A stretch of 64,000 nucleotides of DNA from contig NC_073304.1 in NCBI RefSeq assembly GCF_027595985.1, positions 219,984,000 through 220,047,999 on the forward strand, written 5' to 3'. The position numbers were made by a program, and so were the translations under genes. How positions within the stretch are numbered: the stretch's first letter is position 1; each line of letters opens with the position of its first letter. Source of the DNA: Sorex araneus. Taxonomy: Eukaryota > Chordata > Mammalia > Eulipotyphla > Soricidae. Under the pieces are notes generated by a model. That model saw only the letters and a list, made by a program, of their open reading frames with translations. It ran no database searches and was not told the origin of the DNA. Below, in pieces: positions 42,873-54,976 of this stretch.

Positions 42873-43047
42873 AGGGGCCGGAGCGATAGCACAGCGGGTA
42901 GGGCGTTTGCCTTGCACGCGGCCGACCTGGGTTCAATCCCCGGCATTCCATATGGTCCCCCAAGCACTGCCAGGAGTAATTCCTGAGTGCAAAGCCAGGA
43001 GTAACCCCTAAGCATCGCTGGGTGTGACCCAAAAAGCAAAAAAAAAA
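42873..43047 (+). repeat. SOR-type SINE, young, with 20-bp target duplication
   Basis: AAAAAGAATCTGAAAGATAC flanks it (42853-42872 and 43048-43067), the first copy overlapping the tail of the preceding SINE. It is close to a family consensus. Confidence 0.95.
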
Positions 43048-43457
43048 AAAAAGAATCTGAAAGATACCGATTGGACTCCGTACGAGACATCCATCGACAC
43101 GGCCCTGCGATTCCGGTCGCTTGGTCACCCACAACCCCTGCCGTCAAAGCCAAGCCTGTGGTAGCAGGAAGCTGCTTCCTGCCCCTTAAGTACCAGGTAA
43201 TTCTCTGGTGCAATACCCAATGTGGCAGGTGAATCTTCCATTCATTTTCACTTCTAAATAAACGATGTAAACTTAAAAAAAAAAATACTGACTGGAATCG
43301 TGGATGGGAAGAAACCAGGCGAGCTTGGCCCCTGGTGTCTGGGACTAAATGCTGTGATGGTTGGAGAGACGATGCATCCCCCCCCCCCAGTTCCCAGCCC
43401 CAGTGAAGCTCGCCCAGACTCTCCCCTCTTCTCACAGTCATTCTTTCCTCCGCTCAG

Positions 43458-43969
43458 GTATCGCTGTGGCCGAGACCTTCCGCTACATCCAGAGCATCTA
43501 CAATGCGAGTCTCAAGAAGTATTTTCTCATCACGCTCTTCCTGTTCAGTTTTGCCATTGGATTCTACCTGCTGCTTAAGGCCCTGGGTGTGGACCTTCTG
43601 TGGACTCTCGCGAAAGCCAAGAAATGGTGTGAGCGGCCGGAGTGGGTGCACATCGATACCACGCCCTTTGCCAGCCTCCTCAAGAACCTGGGGACTCTCT
43701 TTGGCCTGGGCCTGGCTCTCAACTCAGGCCTGTACAAGGAGAGCTGCAAGGGCAAGCTTGGCAAGTGGCTGCCCTTCCGCCTCGGCTGCATCGGGGTCTC
43801 CCTCATCTTCCTGCACATCTTTGACTCCTTGAAACCCCCATCCCACACCGAGCTGGTCTTCTATGTCCTGTCTTTCTGCAAGAGCGCCACCGTGCCGCTG
43901 GCCTCTGTCGGCCTCATCCCCTACTGTCTCTCCCGGGTCCTGGGCCCATCGGACAAGAAGTCTTTGTAA
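43458..43969 (+). CDS. G6PC1: G6PC1 exon 5 (last), residues 188-357 and stop
   Basis: The acceptor is CCGCTCAG. The 512-bp coding part equals human. It encodes the remaining membrane spans and ends SDKKSL, a C-terminal KKXX-type ER retrieval signal. The sequon N203 (NAS, AAT 43502-43504) remains. The position equivalent to human sequon N276 reads N-S-G (AAC 43721-43723) and is no longer a sequon. The open frame extends upstream to 43361, but that part is intron. Stop TAA at 43967-43969. Confidence 0.97.
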
Positions 43970-44033
43970 GGGATGTGGAGAGTTCAGGATTCCGTGTCAA
44001 GGACCATGTCAAGGATGAGGGTGGGGGGGATGG

Positions 44034-44200
44034 GGGCTGGAGCGATAGCACAGCAGGTAGGGCGTTTGCCTTGCTTGTGGCCGACCTGGGTTCGATTCCC
44101 AGCATCCCATATCGTCCCCTGAGCATCACCAGGGGTAATTCCTGAGTGCAGAGCCAGGAGTAACCCCTGTGCATCGCCAGGTGTGACAAAAAAAAAAAAA
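44034..44200 (+). repeat. SOR-type SINE in the G6PC1 3' UTR, young
   Basis: Nearly consensus head and body starting 65 bp after the stop codon, sense orientation, tail A12. GGATGGGGG flanks both sides. Confidence 0.95.
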
Positions 44201-44820
44201 GGATGGGGGTCGGTAGCGTGGGGGAGCTGGACTCTTCTTCCAACCCGGTTGAAACCAGAGGTGCTAGAGTCAGCTTGGATGAGCCTCTTCCACCTTTGTG
44301 GTTCTAATTGCATGAGGTGATGTTTGGTGGGGGAGTGAATTTGTGAAAGAAAAGACTCATTTGCTAGAGGTTGGGCCCACCTGGGTTTCCCTGTGAAGAC
44401 TGGCTTGTTCTTCTATCAGAGTGACAGAAACGAGCTTGTCAGGAAGGACTTGCTCACAGTCCCACACTGGGAAACCCACCGGAGAATTTTTCTCCCCGTG
44501 CCCACCCGAACTGGGAAAAGGAGCAGGAGCGGCGGGGTTGAGAGGCGGGAAAGGGTGGATGGAGGACTCGAGTATCTTTCATCTCATGAAAATTATATGT
44601 CAAGTAATACCTGATTGGCTTTCTATTTGAATCTATAGGTAAGGAACTCTCAAGAGTGGGGACTAACTTAACTGGTGGTTGGTGGAGGAACTCTGTTTCT
44701 GTGGGGTTTCTGGTCTTTCTCTGTGATGCATCCACATTCATTGTATTTCTGAATGCCTGCTGCAACATAAACAATGTCAGGACATTCAGGCCCAGCCAGC
44801 TTCCCCTCCTCCCACTAGAT

Positions 44821-44895
44821 CTCCTATGCATGTGTGCGTGCGTGTGACTGCGTATGTGTGTGTGTGCGTGTATGCCTGTGTGTGTGTGTGCTCAC
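44821..44895. repeat. (TG)-rich degenerate microsatellite
   Basis: GTGTGCGTGCGTGTGACTGC and similar interrupted TG units. Confidence 0.75.
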
Positions 44896-46309
44896 TCGTG
44901 CATGCATAAGGGACCAATCCTAGGCACCAACACATGTCAGACATATGCTCTACCACTGAGCTACGTTCCTACACCCCTAATCTTCCTCTTTATGAGCCCA
45001 GCTCTGCTTTTCTCAAAGCTTTCTATACTCCCCACACTTACCCGGCAGTAACCTCGGTGGCTGAAAAATGATTCCAAGGTGACACTTGTGCATTGATTAA
45101 GCTCTGAAATCTTGGACAAAATGGAAAGAAGAAGCAAAGATTCCTTTCTGCAGAAGGTCACTCCAAATGTTCCCTTTGACTCCTGGGGGATAGATATGTC
45201 TCCTTTCTCTAGCCAAAGCCAACCAAAGACACTTTCTTAGACTAACAGCCAACTCCTTGCCTGTTCTCCAATCTCAACTGATTTGCAGAAATATCCTTTT
45301 TAAAAAGAAGTGAGCCATCTATTTATTTGAAAGTCCTTGTTTTTTGCTACCAATTATATACTATACTGTATATTATCATTTACACCCACCATTCTACTTA
45401 GAACATCTTTGAAAAGAAAAACATATGTGTGCAGTATTTTATTAAACATTTTATTTAAGAATGAAAGCTTGTTGATGACTATATTTCAGATGAAACAGGA
45501 TCTAAAGGTTCTCATTCTGGCTCAATTGCTAGCTCTTTTCAATTTTCCTAAACTCAGCATTTGGTTTCTGGGTCAAAGCTGCCAACTGTCCTGTAAGGTT
45601 TGGGAAATCTATATGGTGTCCACCAGGACACAGCACAGTTGAACACATCCACAGAGGTACAATATGCACAGAACCAGAAAGATACAGTGTCCAAGACCTC
45701 ATGAGCATTAATAGCCTGAGCACAGGTCAGCGTGAGTTACTCTAGACATTCAACTACGACTTGAGAAATGACAAGTAAAGTCATTACCAAACTCAGCAAT
45801 CAGGGTTTGGCATTTATAGCAACAGAACAAGGCTGGGCAAATTCTGGGATCCAATAATCCAGGGTCAGCAAGGTTTGGGGTTATAGTGAAAGGAAGTCCG
45901 AAGAGGGCAAGTCCTAGAAGTGAGAAGTGCTCCCTGGAGTGCTCCCAGGTTTGACTACTTAAGAGTTAGTTCACCTGTCCTACCAGGCTCCACCTCTAAA
46001 GTCCTTGCATCGTTGCATGACCTGGAACTGAGGTCAAGGTCAGCCCATGGACTCCAGGATGTGAATATTTAGGGAAAGCGGAGTCCTCCCACTGAAATGG
46101 ATTTCTTCACAGTCATCTTCAGAGACCCTAATGGGCTCACCAAAGGAGAAGGGAGGGAGAAGGTCTTGTTTCGGAATTGGCCCCCACCCCTGATCCCTTA
46201 TTTGTTCCCTTAAATCTGGGTTCCTGGCACAAGGATTCTAGCAGAAAGGAAAGAATGTCTCTGCCTCTGGCAGTTGATGAGAGTGAAAAGAATGCATAAT
46301 AATAGATTT

Positions 46310-46490
46310 GGCAACAAAGAGAAAGTACAGCAGGTAGGGCATTTGTCTTGCAAGCAGCTGACCAGGTATCCCATATGGCCCTGGGCACTGCCAGGAGTAA
46401 TACCTGAGCACAGAACTAAGAGTAAGCTATGAGCACAGCCAGATGTGGCCCAAAAACAAAAAATAAAATAAAATGAAATAAATAACAGAT
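46310..46490 (+). repeat. SOR-type SINE, B box deleted
   Basis: AAAGAGAAAGTACAGCAGGT head, then a jump to GACCAGGTATCCCATATGGC; tail AAATAAAATAAAATGAAAT. Confidence 0.85.
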
Positions 46491-46802
46491 TTTTCTGAGT
46501 GCTTACTGTGCTCCCCTCCCCTGTCCCAACTCTGTCCGAGGGGTTTTACTCATGGACTTAGCTCATGTTCTCTGTCCTTCCACCATCCGTGTGGTGATGC
46601 AGCTTAATCACATATCATTATATGGAATAGGCCAAAGGGGTGGCATGGGGATTCTTGCAGGAACAGTGGAGCCAGGTGAAGATTCAGAAAGGATGCTTGC
46701 CTCCATCCCTATCCTCCGGATACAGATAAAACCCTTCATTCAGAACAAGGAGAATTTCCCCCTTTCTGTCCCTTTTAACTTAAATTTTATTTAATTTTAT
46801 TT

Positions 46803-46970
46803 TATTGGCTTTTTGGGTCACACCAGGCAACGCTCAGGGGCTACTCCTGGCTCTGCACTCAGGAATTACTCCCGGCAGTATTCGAAGAACCATCTGGGAT
46901 GCTGGGGATTGAAGTCGGTTGGCCGCGTGAAAGGCAAATGCCCTCCCTGCTGGACTATCCTCTGACCCCT
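46803..46970 (-). repeat. SOR-type SINE
   Basis: TTTTTGGGTCACACCAGGCA start, reversed body, head ending GGACTATCCTCTGACCCC. Confidence 0.9.
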
Positions 46971-47084
46971 CTCTCCGTTTTTAACTTTATTTTTAGTGCT
47001 GGGAATCTAATCCAGGGTTCACACATGCAAGGCACACCCTCTACCACTGAGTTGCTTCCTACATCCCTCTTCCATTTTATTTCT

Positions 47085-47243
47085 TTGTTAGACTTTTGGG
47101 TTTGGGACCACATCTGGCAGTGCTCAGGGCTTCCTCCTGGTCACTCCTGGCAGGGTTCAGGGGACCATGTCTGGGGATTAAACCCAAGTTGGCTGCATGC
47201 ATGTAAGGCAGTGCCCTGCCCACCGGACTATCTCTCTGGCCTA
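47085..47243 (-). repeat. Old SOR-type SINE
   Basis: GGGACCACATCTGGCAGTGC start, reversed body, head ending CTATCTCTCTGGCC. Confidence 0.82.
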
Positions 47244-47755
47244 ATCCTTCTTCTGCATACTAGCACCACAAGTAAAATGCATTCTAGCCTATTGAGCTAT
47301 TTCTCCTACCCAGATGATGAGACTTTACATAAAAAGACATCAGCTGGCTCTTGTTGGCGACAGTTCCAGGAGGAAATCCAAGAACATTTCATTTGAAGAC
47401 ACGGTAGAATATTTAAGGGTCCATCCCTAATCAATTGACTGGTTGTTTGTACCCTCTCCAACTTTGCTGACTTGTTTTCTGAAAACCATTATGTTAGCTG
47501 TTGAATTATTAATATTTATGGATTTCTTTCTGTAGTAATTGCCAAACTAGACAGATTTCTTTTAGGCCTATGTGTGTCAATAAAACAGGACAGAGTCACT
47601 TATATCCAAGAGTTTTTCAAGAGACTCTTGAGAATGAAAAACACTCAGGTCAAATAGCTTTCTGATGAACCTGTTAATGAAGGGATTGACTAGAAATAAA
47701 ACTAAGGAGCAGTTACTATCAGTCACTTCCATTAGAGAACCAAGAACCTTGAGAG
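47244..47755. other. Unique DNA downstream of G6PC1
   Basis: A/T-rich. Contains AATAAA at 47579-47584. No gene recognised. Confidence 0.5.
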
Positions 47756-47905
47756 TCAGAGAGATAGTATAGTGGAAAGGAGACTCGCCTTGCACACAAC
47801 CCACCCAGGTTTGATCTCCAGCACCCCATACAGGAGCGATCCCTCAGCACAGAGTCAGGAGTAAGCCCTAGGCACTGCTAGTATGTCCCCTAGCCCTAGT
47901 AAAAG
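47756..47905 (+). repeat. Old SOR-type SINE
   Basis: GTCAGAGAGATAGTATAGTG head, GGTTTGATCTCC B box, body with deletion. Confidence 0.75.
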
Positions 47906-50121
47906 AATCTAATTAGTGTGGAAAAGAAACTACAGTTACAGCAATGGACAATGGAAGCCAAAATCTCCCTTCCTCCCCATCCCACCATATTTTGTTTAAT
48001 GTGTTTGTTTGTTTGTTTGGGGGTTTTGATTTCAGGGATTGAACCCAGGACCTGATCCAAATGAAAGATGGGCTGTACCATTAAGTCATGTCGCAGGCCC
48101 GTGGGCCGCTGCTGCTTAATAACAAGGGAGGAGGTCTATATTTTTTTTTCTGCGTTGGTACCTATTATTTACAAAAAGCTCTCATTCTTGGGCCAGGAGA
48201 TGGCTCAAATGGTAGGAGTGTGTGTTTTGCGTGAGGTAGCCCTGGGACCTCACAGTCACCCGTGCATCTCCAGGTGTGGTCAAAACAAAACAAAACAAAA
48301 CAAAACAGAAAATTATCATTATTCTATGCCAAAAAGTTTTTCATTTCATAGAGACAAAAATCAAGCGCTGGCAAAGGTCAAACAGTCCCTCCAGCTGACA
48401 TGAGTGACCTCCCGTGATCCCCCAAAGAGCCATCTCCCCTTTGCTGTTTGCAGGGTCAGCCTGCAGCTGTTGAAAGGGAAGTGAAAGACCCAAGCAAACA
48501 GTTGGACCAGAGCTTGTCCAACACACAGAAGTCTCCGCTGGACACTCTGTTCCAGGTGGCCTGCTGCTGGTCTGGTTCTGAGCGCCTCTCTTTCTTCCTT
48601 TGCCTTGTGAAGTCTCTCCAGGACAGAAGTGTAGCTACAACAAGAAGCAATCTAGCGTTTTAATGAGTTCCTTTAGCATGCACTTTTCCAGCCAGCAAGT
48701 CTGCAGTACTTCCCTTTGGCTGTTTTCTCATTAGCTGCTTTTTGCCCTTCACATTCCACAGCTTGTGCCTTCTGAACCCACCCAGCTCTCCCCGCCACAC
48801 AAATGACTCCAGGCTGGAGGCTGAACAGGGGGACGCCCCTCATCCCAAGGAACTGTAATCTCCAGCTCTTGTCTGCAATCCCGTCTCTCCAGAGGCAAAA
48901 AATGAAAGTTGAATTTGTTGTCCCACCCACCCTGCCAGCCACTGGGAACCGTGGCCCAGGTGTAACTTCAAGATTTCATCTTCCCGGCTTCCCTAGAACC
49001 TTTACTCTTTTCCTTTCCTTCCCCTTCCCTTTTCCTCTGTTGCGATGACCAAGGGTGGCACCCATGCTCAGTTGTGGGGCTCACACACTTAATTGTGTTG
49101 CTCAAACACTCAGCCATAGTGCTCGTCAGGGTCAAAGCCTTTTAATAATGTGTGTTATTATTAAATAGCACTCCCTGAAGGGTGATATGTAACACACATA
49201 TGCTCATGGGGGTCACTCCGGCCAGTGCGCTGGTGCACCTTTGTTTAGTAGTGCTCAAAGGAGTCAGGCGCTGGGTTGTGCACTGGACGTTTCATCGTCT
49301 GTTGCAGTTTCCACTCAAGCGCATGTGGGCAGCACCAGGGATCAAACTCATGGCCCAATGCTTCCAGAGCCAGTGCTCTCAGGTCTGGAGCCTTGCCCCA
49401 GCATCCTCTAATCACCTTTTTCACTCCCCACCCAACATTATCATTAATCCCCGTTTGATCCACCCTCAAAATGAACTTTTGACAGGTGTCATTTGGCTTC
49501 ATTGATTAGATAGCCCAAGAGCCACCCCTCAACTCTCATTTGTCCTTGTCTTTGGCCTGACAGTCCCTGCCCTTCCCCCATGCGATGCGCACAGGGGAAT
49601 GACTGGGATGTCATCTGTCCCCACAGACCGCAGGGACATGCTGCCCACAAGCCACTAAAGAGCCCCTTTGCTCTGGGAACCCTGGCTGGAGTCCTGGTTC
49701 CTGGGGAGCGACCGAGTGGGTCAGGAAGGAGCAGCCAAAGAGCAGCCACTTTGATGTGGCTTTCGAGCTCCGTCAGCAGCACCGGCCTCTGGGCAGCTGC
49801 CGCGCTATCTCCAGAACTCTGCCCTTCCAACTTCCCACCTGCTCTGCTCTGCCCAGCCATGAGATACACTTCTAGGAACGTCCAAAGGGCAAGTGCCCCC
49901 CAGTAGAGTGACTCTTCGACTCGGTGAGTTCACGCCTCACGAGTTGGGGGTGACGGACTCCAAGCCCTCCAGGAGGCCCCAGACAGGATTCTGCTGACTT
50001 AGGGCTGTTTCACCTCAAAGCATTTGAGGTTTCCTCTTCTCACAGGGAGTTTCGTGTGTTGTTTGTTTTTGGTAGTGGGGACAGGGGACACCGCCAGTTC
50101 TCAGTCCTTGAGGAGAAGTGC
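47906..50121. other. Mostly unique DNA downstream of G6PC1
   Basis: 2.2 kb with few SINEs: old fragments near 48025-48105 (minus) and 48190-48305 (plus). No exon or ORF that I can support. Confidence 0.5.
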
Positions 50122-50353
50122 ACTGTAGCACTGTCATCCCGTTGTTCATCGATTTGCTCGAGCAGGCACAGTAACGTCTCCATTGTGAGACTTGTTGTTA
50201 CTGTTTTTGGAGTATCAAATATGCCATGGGGAGCTTGCCAGGCTCTGCCATGAGGTAGCTTGCCGGGCTCTCCAAGAGGGACGGAGAAATCGAACCCGGG
50301 TCGGCCGCGTGCAAGGCAAACACCCTCCCCGTTGTGCTATCTATCGTTCCAGA
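50122..50353 (-). repeat. Long-body tRNA-headed SINE without poly(A)
   Basis: Element-sense 3' end GACAGTGCTACAGTGC. GAGGAGAA flanks both sides. Missing about 15 bp near CTCTGCCATGAGGTAGCTTG. Confidence 0.92.
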
Positions 50354-50816
50354 CCGAGGAGAAATGAATTCCCGGGAAAGAACTTGAAGAATGAGAAAAT
50401 GCTGGGCCGAGTTCAGCAGTGAGGAAGAGTCAGACATGGAAAGTTTTTCTCCCACAAGTTCCACGTTGGGCTGAGCCCACAGAGACAATGAAGGTGGAAT
50501 GTTCCAGTGTCTTCAACATAGAGGAGAAACTTAATGCTGCTCAAGTGCGACTATTTTCACCCTGAATATGTAAATATTCAATGTGTGTGGGGGGGGGGGC
50601 GCTGTTTGACTACTCAGGTGACATTTGACTGGGCCTGGGACATAGGGTAATGATTATTGGAGGAGCCATTAGGATCTCACGGTCATGGCCAAGTGAACAG
50701 GGTGTGTCCCAATCCCCCCCTTCCACACACACAGAGTAAATAAATATCCTACAATTCAAAGACACCCCCCCAAAAAACATAATGATTCCTGCCTAAGGGT
50801 TCAGAGTGTCAGCATT

Positions 50817-51000
50817 GGGGCTGGGGCGATAGTACAGGGGGTAGGGCACTGCCTTGTTCACAACTGACCTCGGTTCAATCCCTGGCACCTTATAAGGTCC
50901 CCTGAACCCCATCAGGAGTGATCCCTGAGCACAGAGCCAGGAGTGAGCCCTGAGTATTGCCAGGCGTAGCCCCCAAACCCAAAACCAATTTAAAAAAAAA
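50817..51000 (+). repeat. SOR-type SINE
   Basis: GGGGCTGGGGCGATAGTACA head, GGTTCAATCCC B box, complete body, A-rich tail. Confidence 0.92.
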
Positions 51001-51462
51001 GTGTCAGGATAGAGAAACCCTGGAATAAAGCAAAGAGAAGGAGAGACTCACTCACTCCTTTCACTGGGAAAATTTCCCTCCAGGGAATGTTTTCCACTCA
51101 GCCTCAGAACCCTGCATACAAATGGGTCCTTCTCCAGCTCTGCCTGAAGTGGGAGATTGATAGTCTAAATTCTCAACACTTTCCCTCGAACAAGGCGACC
51201 TTGTTCAAGTACTTGCACTTACACCTGGGATGGCATAAGTAAAAACACTCTTGGCTTCAGGCTTTTGGTAGCAACTCTGAAGCTAATATGGGTTTGTTTT
51301 GTTGGCTTGGAAGCCACGTCTGATGGCACTCAGGGGCTGCTCACCTCCTTGAATGCCAAGTATTGCTCCAGACCACAGAGCTATTGCTCCTGCCCTGGAT
51401 ATGGGCTCGTTGTTATTGTTATTCTTTTTAAATCTTATTTATTTATTTATTTATTTATTTGC

Positions 51463-51632
51463 TATTTTGGGTCACACTAGGCGGTGCACAGGGGTTACTC
51501 CTGGCTCTGCACTCAGGAATTACTCCTGGTGGTGCTGAGAGACCATATGGGATGCTGGGAATTGAATCCGGGTCAGCTGCATGCAAAGCAAACACCCTTG
51601 TACAAACCCGCTGTACTATCGCTCAAGCCCCT
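51463..51632 (-). repeat. SOR-type SINE
   Basis: (TTTA)n run, GGGTCACACTAGGCGGTGCA, reversed body, head with a small insertion, ending TATCGCTCAAGCCCC. Confidence 0.92.
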
Positions 51633-52373
51633 ATTATTGTTGTTCTTGTAAGTGGGTTGTGGGGGCCCAGGTGTCAGGAACTGAACCTCATAAGGCTTGA
51701 ACATAGAAGGCTTGTGAGCTACCACTTGAGCCATGTCCCCAGCCCTGTGAAGTTGTTCCGTAACCACAGATGTGGACATCATTAAATGCCAGAGGATGTC
51801 GAAGTGAACTGAGAGAGCTTTAGCCATTCAGGTAATGAAATGTGAGGTCTGGCAGAAAGTCGCCTATTGTAAAACAAACTGTTCCCCAAAGGACCCTGCA
51901 TGGACATTGTTAACTCGCCAGGGAGAAAAATGAATAAAATAACACAGTCTTAAATGAACAAACAGAACAGAGGGAAGCTACCGCCTAACACTGGTTCTTA
52001 ACCCCGTGAGTGTGGAATTGGCTTTTTCAGAAAAAGCACAGGGGAGAAGAAGCTTTGATGTCTTATTCCAATAAAACTCAGTTGCCTAGGACTCTTGATA
52101 TGACTCCCTGTTTTAATTTCTCATCACTGTTTTTTTAAAATTGTAATTTGAGTATGGCTTATGGCCCAAATAAAGGTTGAAAAAGGAAAATAGAAATATC
52201 CCAGGCCAAATAGTTTTTCAATGATAGTTTGAGGTCAGATTTCACTAGGGAAATAAGAAGGTTTTAAACGATACCTAAACTTTAATAATCATGCCAGTGT
52301 ACATATTTTTTGCCTTCTGGCTGTTAAATATTAACTTGTACCCAAGATATATTATTTTTAAAAATGCTCTATG
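51633..52373. other. Unique DNA with one old SINE head
   Basis: An old minus-strand SINE remnant ends near 51745 (CTTGAGCCATGTCCCCAGCC). The rest is unrecognised A/T-rich DNA. Confidence 0.5.
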
Positions 52374-52546
52374 TGGGGCTGGAGCAATTGCACAGCAGGT
52401 AAGGCGTTTGCTTGCACGTGGCCGACCCGGGTTCGATTTCCAGCATCCCATATGGTCCCCTGAGCACCGCCAGGAGTGATTCCTGAGTGCAGAGCCAGGA
52501 ATAACCCCTGTGCATCACCGGGTGTGACCCAAAAAACCAAAAAAAA
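52374..52546 (+). repeat. SOR-type SINE, young
   Basis: GGGGCTGGAGCAATTGCACA head. AAATGCTCTA repeats before and after as target duplication. Confidence 0.95.
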
Positions 52547-52661
52547 ATGCTCTACTTGCCCCTGGAACTTGAAACAATTATCTATCTGTCTCTTTCCTTC
52601 TCTTTATAGTTTCTTGATTTAACGGGCTCTTGGTTTGGTGATCTGACTAAAGAGTTTCCTA

Positions 52662-53097
52662 GTCTTGGAAAGAGAGATAGTACAACTGGTAAGGCATTGA
52701 CTTTGAACACAGCTGATCTAGGTTCAATCCCTGACACTGCATATGGTCCCTAACGATTGCTAGGAGTGACCCCTGAACTTAGAGTCAGGAGTAAGCCCTG
52801 AACACTGCTGGGTATGGCACTGTAGCACTGTAGCACTGTCATCCCATTGTTCATCAATTTGCTCGAATGGGCACCAGTAACCTCTCCATTGTAAGACTTG
52901 TTGTTACTGTTTTTGGCATATCAAATATGCCACAGGTAGCTTGCCAGGCTTTGCAGTGTGGGTGAGATACTCTCAGTAGCTTGCCAGGCTCTCCGAGAGG
53001 GATGGAGGAATTTAACCTGGGTAGGCCGCATGCAAGGCAAAAGCCCTACCTACTGTGCTATCGCTCTAGTTCACTGGGTATGGCAAGAAAAAAAAAT
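52662..53097 (+). repeat. Older SOR-type SINE split by a long-body SINE
   Basis: Left part 52662-52819 ends CTGCTGGGTATGGCA. The right end resumes after 53073 with CTGGGTATGGCAAG and an A-run. Confidence 0.92.
52820..53073 (-). repeat. Long-body SINE nested in an older SOR SINE
   Basis: Flanked by a perfect 12-bp duplication CTGGGTATGGCA (52808-52819 and 53074-53085). Element-sense 3' end has tandem ACAGTGCT units. Confidence 0.96.
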
Positions 53098-53167
53098 TGT
53101 ATTCTGAACTTTTTCTTTTTACTATTTTGAGCTCACTTTTTCCCCCTTTCTCCCCCCCCCCCACCTT

Positions 53168-53310
53168 TTTTTTTTTTGCAAACCCTAGTCTTGCAAATGA
53201 CCAGGCTTGATCCCCAGCATCCCATATGGTCCCAAAGACCTTCAAGGAGTAATTACTGAGTGTTGAGTCAGAAGCATCAAAAACAAAAAGAAAAAACAAA
53301 CAAAAAGTGA
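53168..53310 (+). repeat. SOR-type SINE, 5' truncated
   Basis: GGCTTGATCCCCAGCATCCC B-box/body joint, body to GTTGAGTCAGAAG, A-rich tail. Confidence 0.78.
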
Positions 53311-53313
53311 GAA

Positions 53314-53490
53314 GGGGCCAGAGCATTAGGAGAGTGGGTAAGGGGCTTGCCTTGCTGCATGCAGCCAACCTAGGTTCAATCCCCCAGCACTCTATATGGT
53401 CTCCTGAGTCCCTCCAGGAGTGACCCCTGAATACAGAGCCAGGAGTAAGCCCTGAGCAGTGCTGGGTCTGAACCCAAAAAAAAAAAAAAA
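53314..53490 (+). repeat. SOR-type SINE
   Basis: GGGGCCAGAGCATTAGGAGA head, GGTTCAATCCCC, body, tail of 17 A. Confidence 0.9.
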
Positions 53491-53630
53491 ACACAAAAAA
53501 CTAATTGATGTAACTTTTTTGTAAATGAGTCGTCAATTTATTCTATCTCCTGAAATCTGATTTCTTTCTTATTCCCTCTCTAAAAGAGGGCTTCCTGCCA
53601 CTCACCTGGTGATGGGGAGTCCTTAAGAGG

Positions 53631-53800
53631 GTCTAAGTGATAGCACAGTGGGTAGGGCATTTGCCTTGCATGCGGCCGACCTGGGTTCGATTCCCAGCAT
53701 CCCATATAGACCCCTGAGCACCGCCATGAGTAATTCCTGAGTGCAGAGCCAGGAGTAACCGCTGAGCATCGCCAGGTGTGACCCCCCCCACCAAAAAAAA
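53631..53800 (+). repeat. SOR-type SINE, young
   Basis: GTGATAGCACAGTGGGTAGG head. AGAGGGTCT flanks both sides. Tail C-run then A8. Confidence 0.93.
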
Positions 53801-54555
53801 GAGGGTCTCATGATTATCCGAGGGTCTGTGAACTGACTCCAAATGGACACTAGTGTCCAGCAAAGCATCTCTGCACCTACCAGTCCTTCCCGGTATCTGT
53901 ACTTCTAGAACAAAGGATTCTGCTATTCAAGTTCACATTTTCTCATGTCCTGGCATGGAGCCATGAAAGCCTACTGGTCAAAGTATCCTGATGTGCTCAA
54001 AGAACTGTTTTAAGGTCAAAATGTTCAGTCCCTGGAGTCGATTGCAGTTGATGATGAAATCCACAAGCAACTTTTCACAAGACACCTCTCAACTTGACTC
54101 TAAATCATTTTCCTCTTTTCAAACTTCACCTCCAAACTTTTTTTGGTGCAACATACCCTTTGCATAACTGGAAGCTTTCCACATTGTGTTCTTTGTCCCT
54201 TCAAGCAGTTTTCTCTACACTTTCCTCAAGCTGGCAGGGCTGGGCCATTTGAAACCCTCCCCTGGGGTTCCTTGTCTCTCTATACCATAATTCACTGAAC
54301 TATACCCTTATTTGGCATTTGAACTATTTCCAGTGCTTCCCTCTTATAAATAGCCGACTATGAACATCTTTTGCACAAATCACATTTTTTCCCTTTTGGG
54401 CAATTTCCTTGGGGTATATTTCCAAAACTGGTATTACTAGGTTAAAGGTTGGAAGTTTCATAACTCTGAATATCTCTCACTGCCTGAATGTTCCTCAAAC
54501 AGATTGGAGCATCTCAAATGTTTAACCAGGATTCCGAGTATGTATAAGAATTATT
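53801..54555. other. Unique A/T-rich DNA
   Basis: 750 bp without SINEs. A stretch near 54290-54530 (CTATGAACATCTTTTGCACA, TTGGGGTATATTTCC) reads like an old LINE fragment, but I cannot classify it. Confidence 0.4.
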
Positions 54556-54713
54556 CTTTTTTTTTATTATTTTTGGGTCACACCCAGTGATGCACAGAGG
54601 TTACTCCTGGCTCATGCACTCAGGAATTATTCCTGGTGGTGCTCGGGGGACCATATGGGATACTGGGAATCGAATCTGGGTTGGCTGCATGCAAGGCAAA
54701 TACTCCAGCCCCT
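54556..54713 (-). repeat. SOR-type SINE with partial head
   Basis: T-run, GGGTCACACCCAGTGATGCA, reversed body; the segment between GGCAAATAC and TCCAGCCCC is deleted. Confidence 0.9.
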
Positions 54714-54814
54714 CATCTTTTTTTATTCTTGCAGTAATCTTCTGTGAGGGAGGGAATGAGAAAAAAAAATTTTTAAACAACACAACAATAGAGAAAGGCA
54801 TTCTTTTCCTAAGG

Positions 54815-54965
54815 CCCAAAAGAAACCACAGTTGGTAGGACGCTTGTCTTATCTGAGGCCAACCCAGGTACGATCCCTGGTATCCCATATGCTCAGCACC
54901 CCTCTGAGTGCAGAGCCAGGAGTAACGCCCGAGCAGCACCAGTTGTGACCACACACACAAAAAAA
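54815..54965 (+). repeat. SOR-type SINE
   Basis: AAAGAAACCACAGTTGGTAG head, GGTACGATCCC, shortened body, A tail. Confidence 0.8.
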
Positions 54966-54976
54966 TTTTAAGCAAT

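Larger units (their letters stand above)
40288..43457 (+). other. G6PC1: G6PC1 intron 4
   Basis: 3,170 bp ending CCGCTCAG. It begins with a CCCT array, then SINEs (one nested pair, one extended long-body copy) and unique DNA. Confidence 0.9.
43970..46000 (+). other. G6PC1: G6PC1 3' untranslated region (extent uncertain)
   Basis: Non-coding sequence after the stop, carrying a young SINE at 44034 and mostly unique DNA after it. ATTAAA at 45441-45446 is one possible poly(A) signal. Human G6PC1 has a 3' UTR near 2 kb, which would end close to 46.0 kb here. The end is an estimate. Confidence 0.4.

Noticed and set aside
43361-43969. 202-codon ORF taken as a separate gene
   Set aside because: Its first 32 codons are intron 4. 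From 43458 on it is G6PC1 exon 5.
47579-47584. AATAAA as the G6PC1 poly(A) site
   Set aside because: It is 3.6 kb after the stop, farther than the usual G6PC1 3' UTR, with several SINEs between. Possible but unsupported.
54290-54550. Possible LINE ORF remnant
   Set aside because: Phrases resemble old LINE 3' DNA but I cannot align any conserved protein motif, so I only mention it as unclassified.
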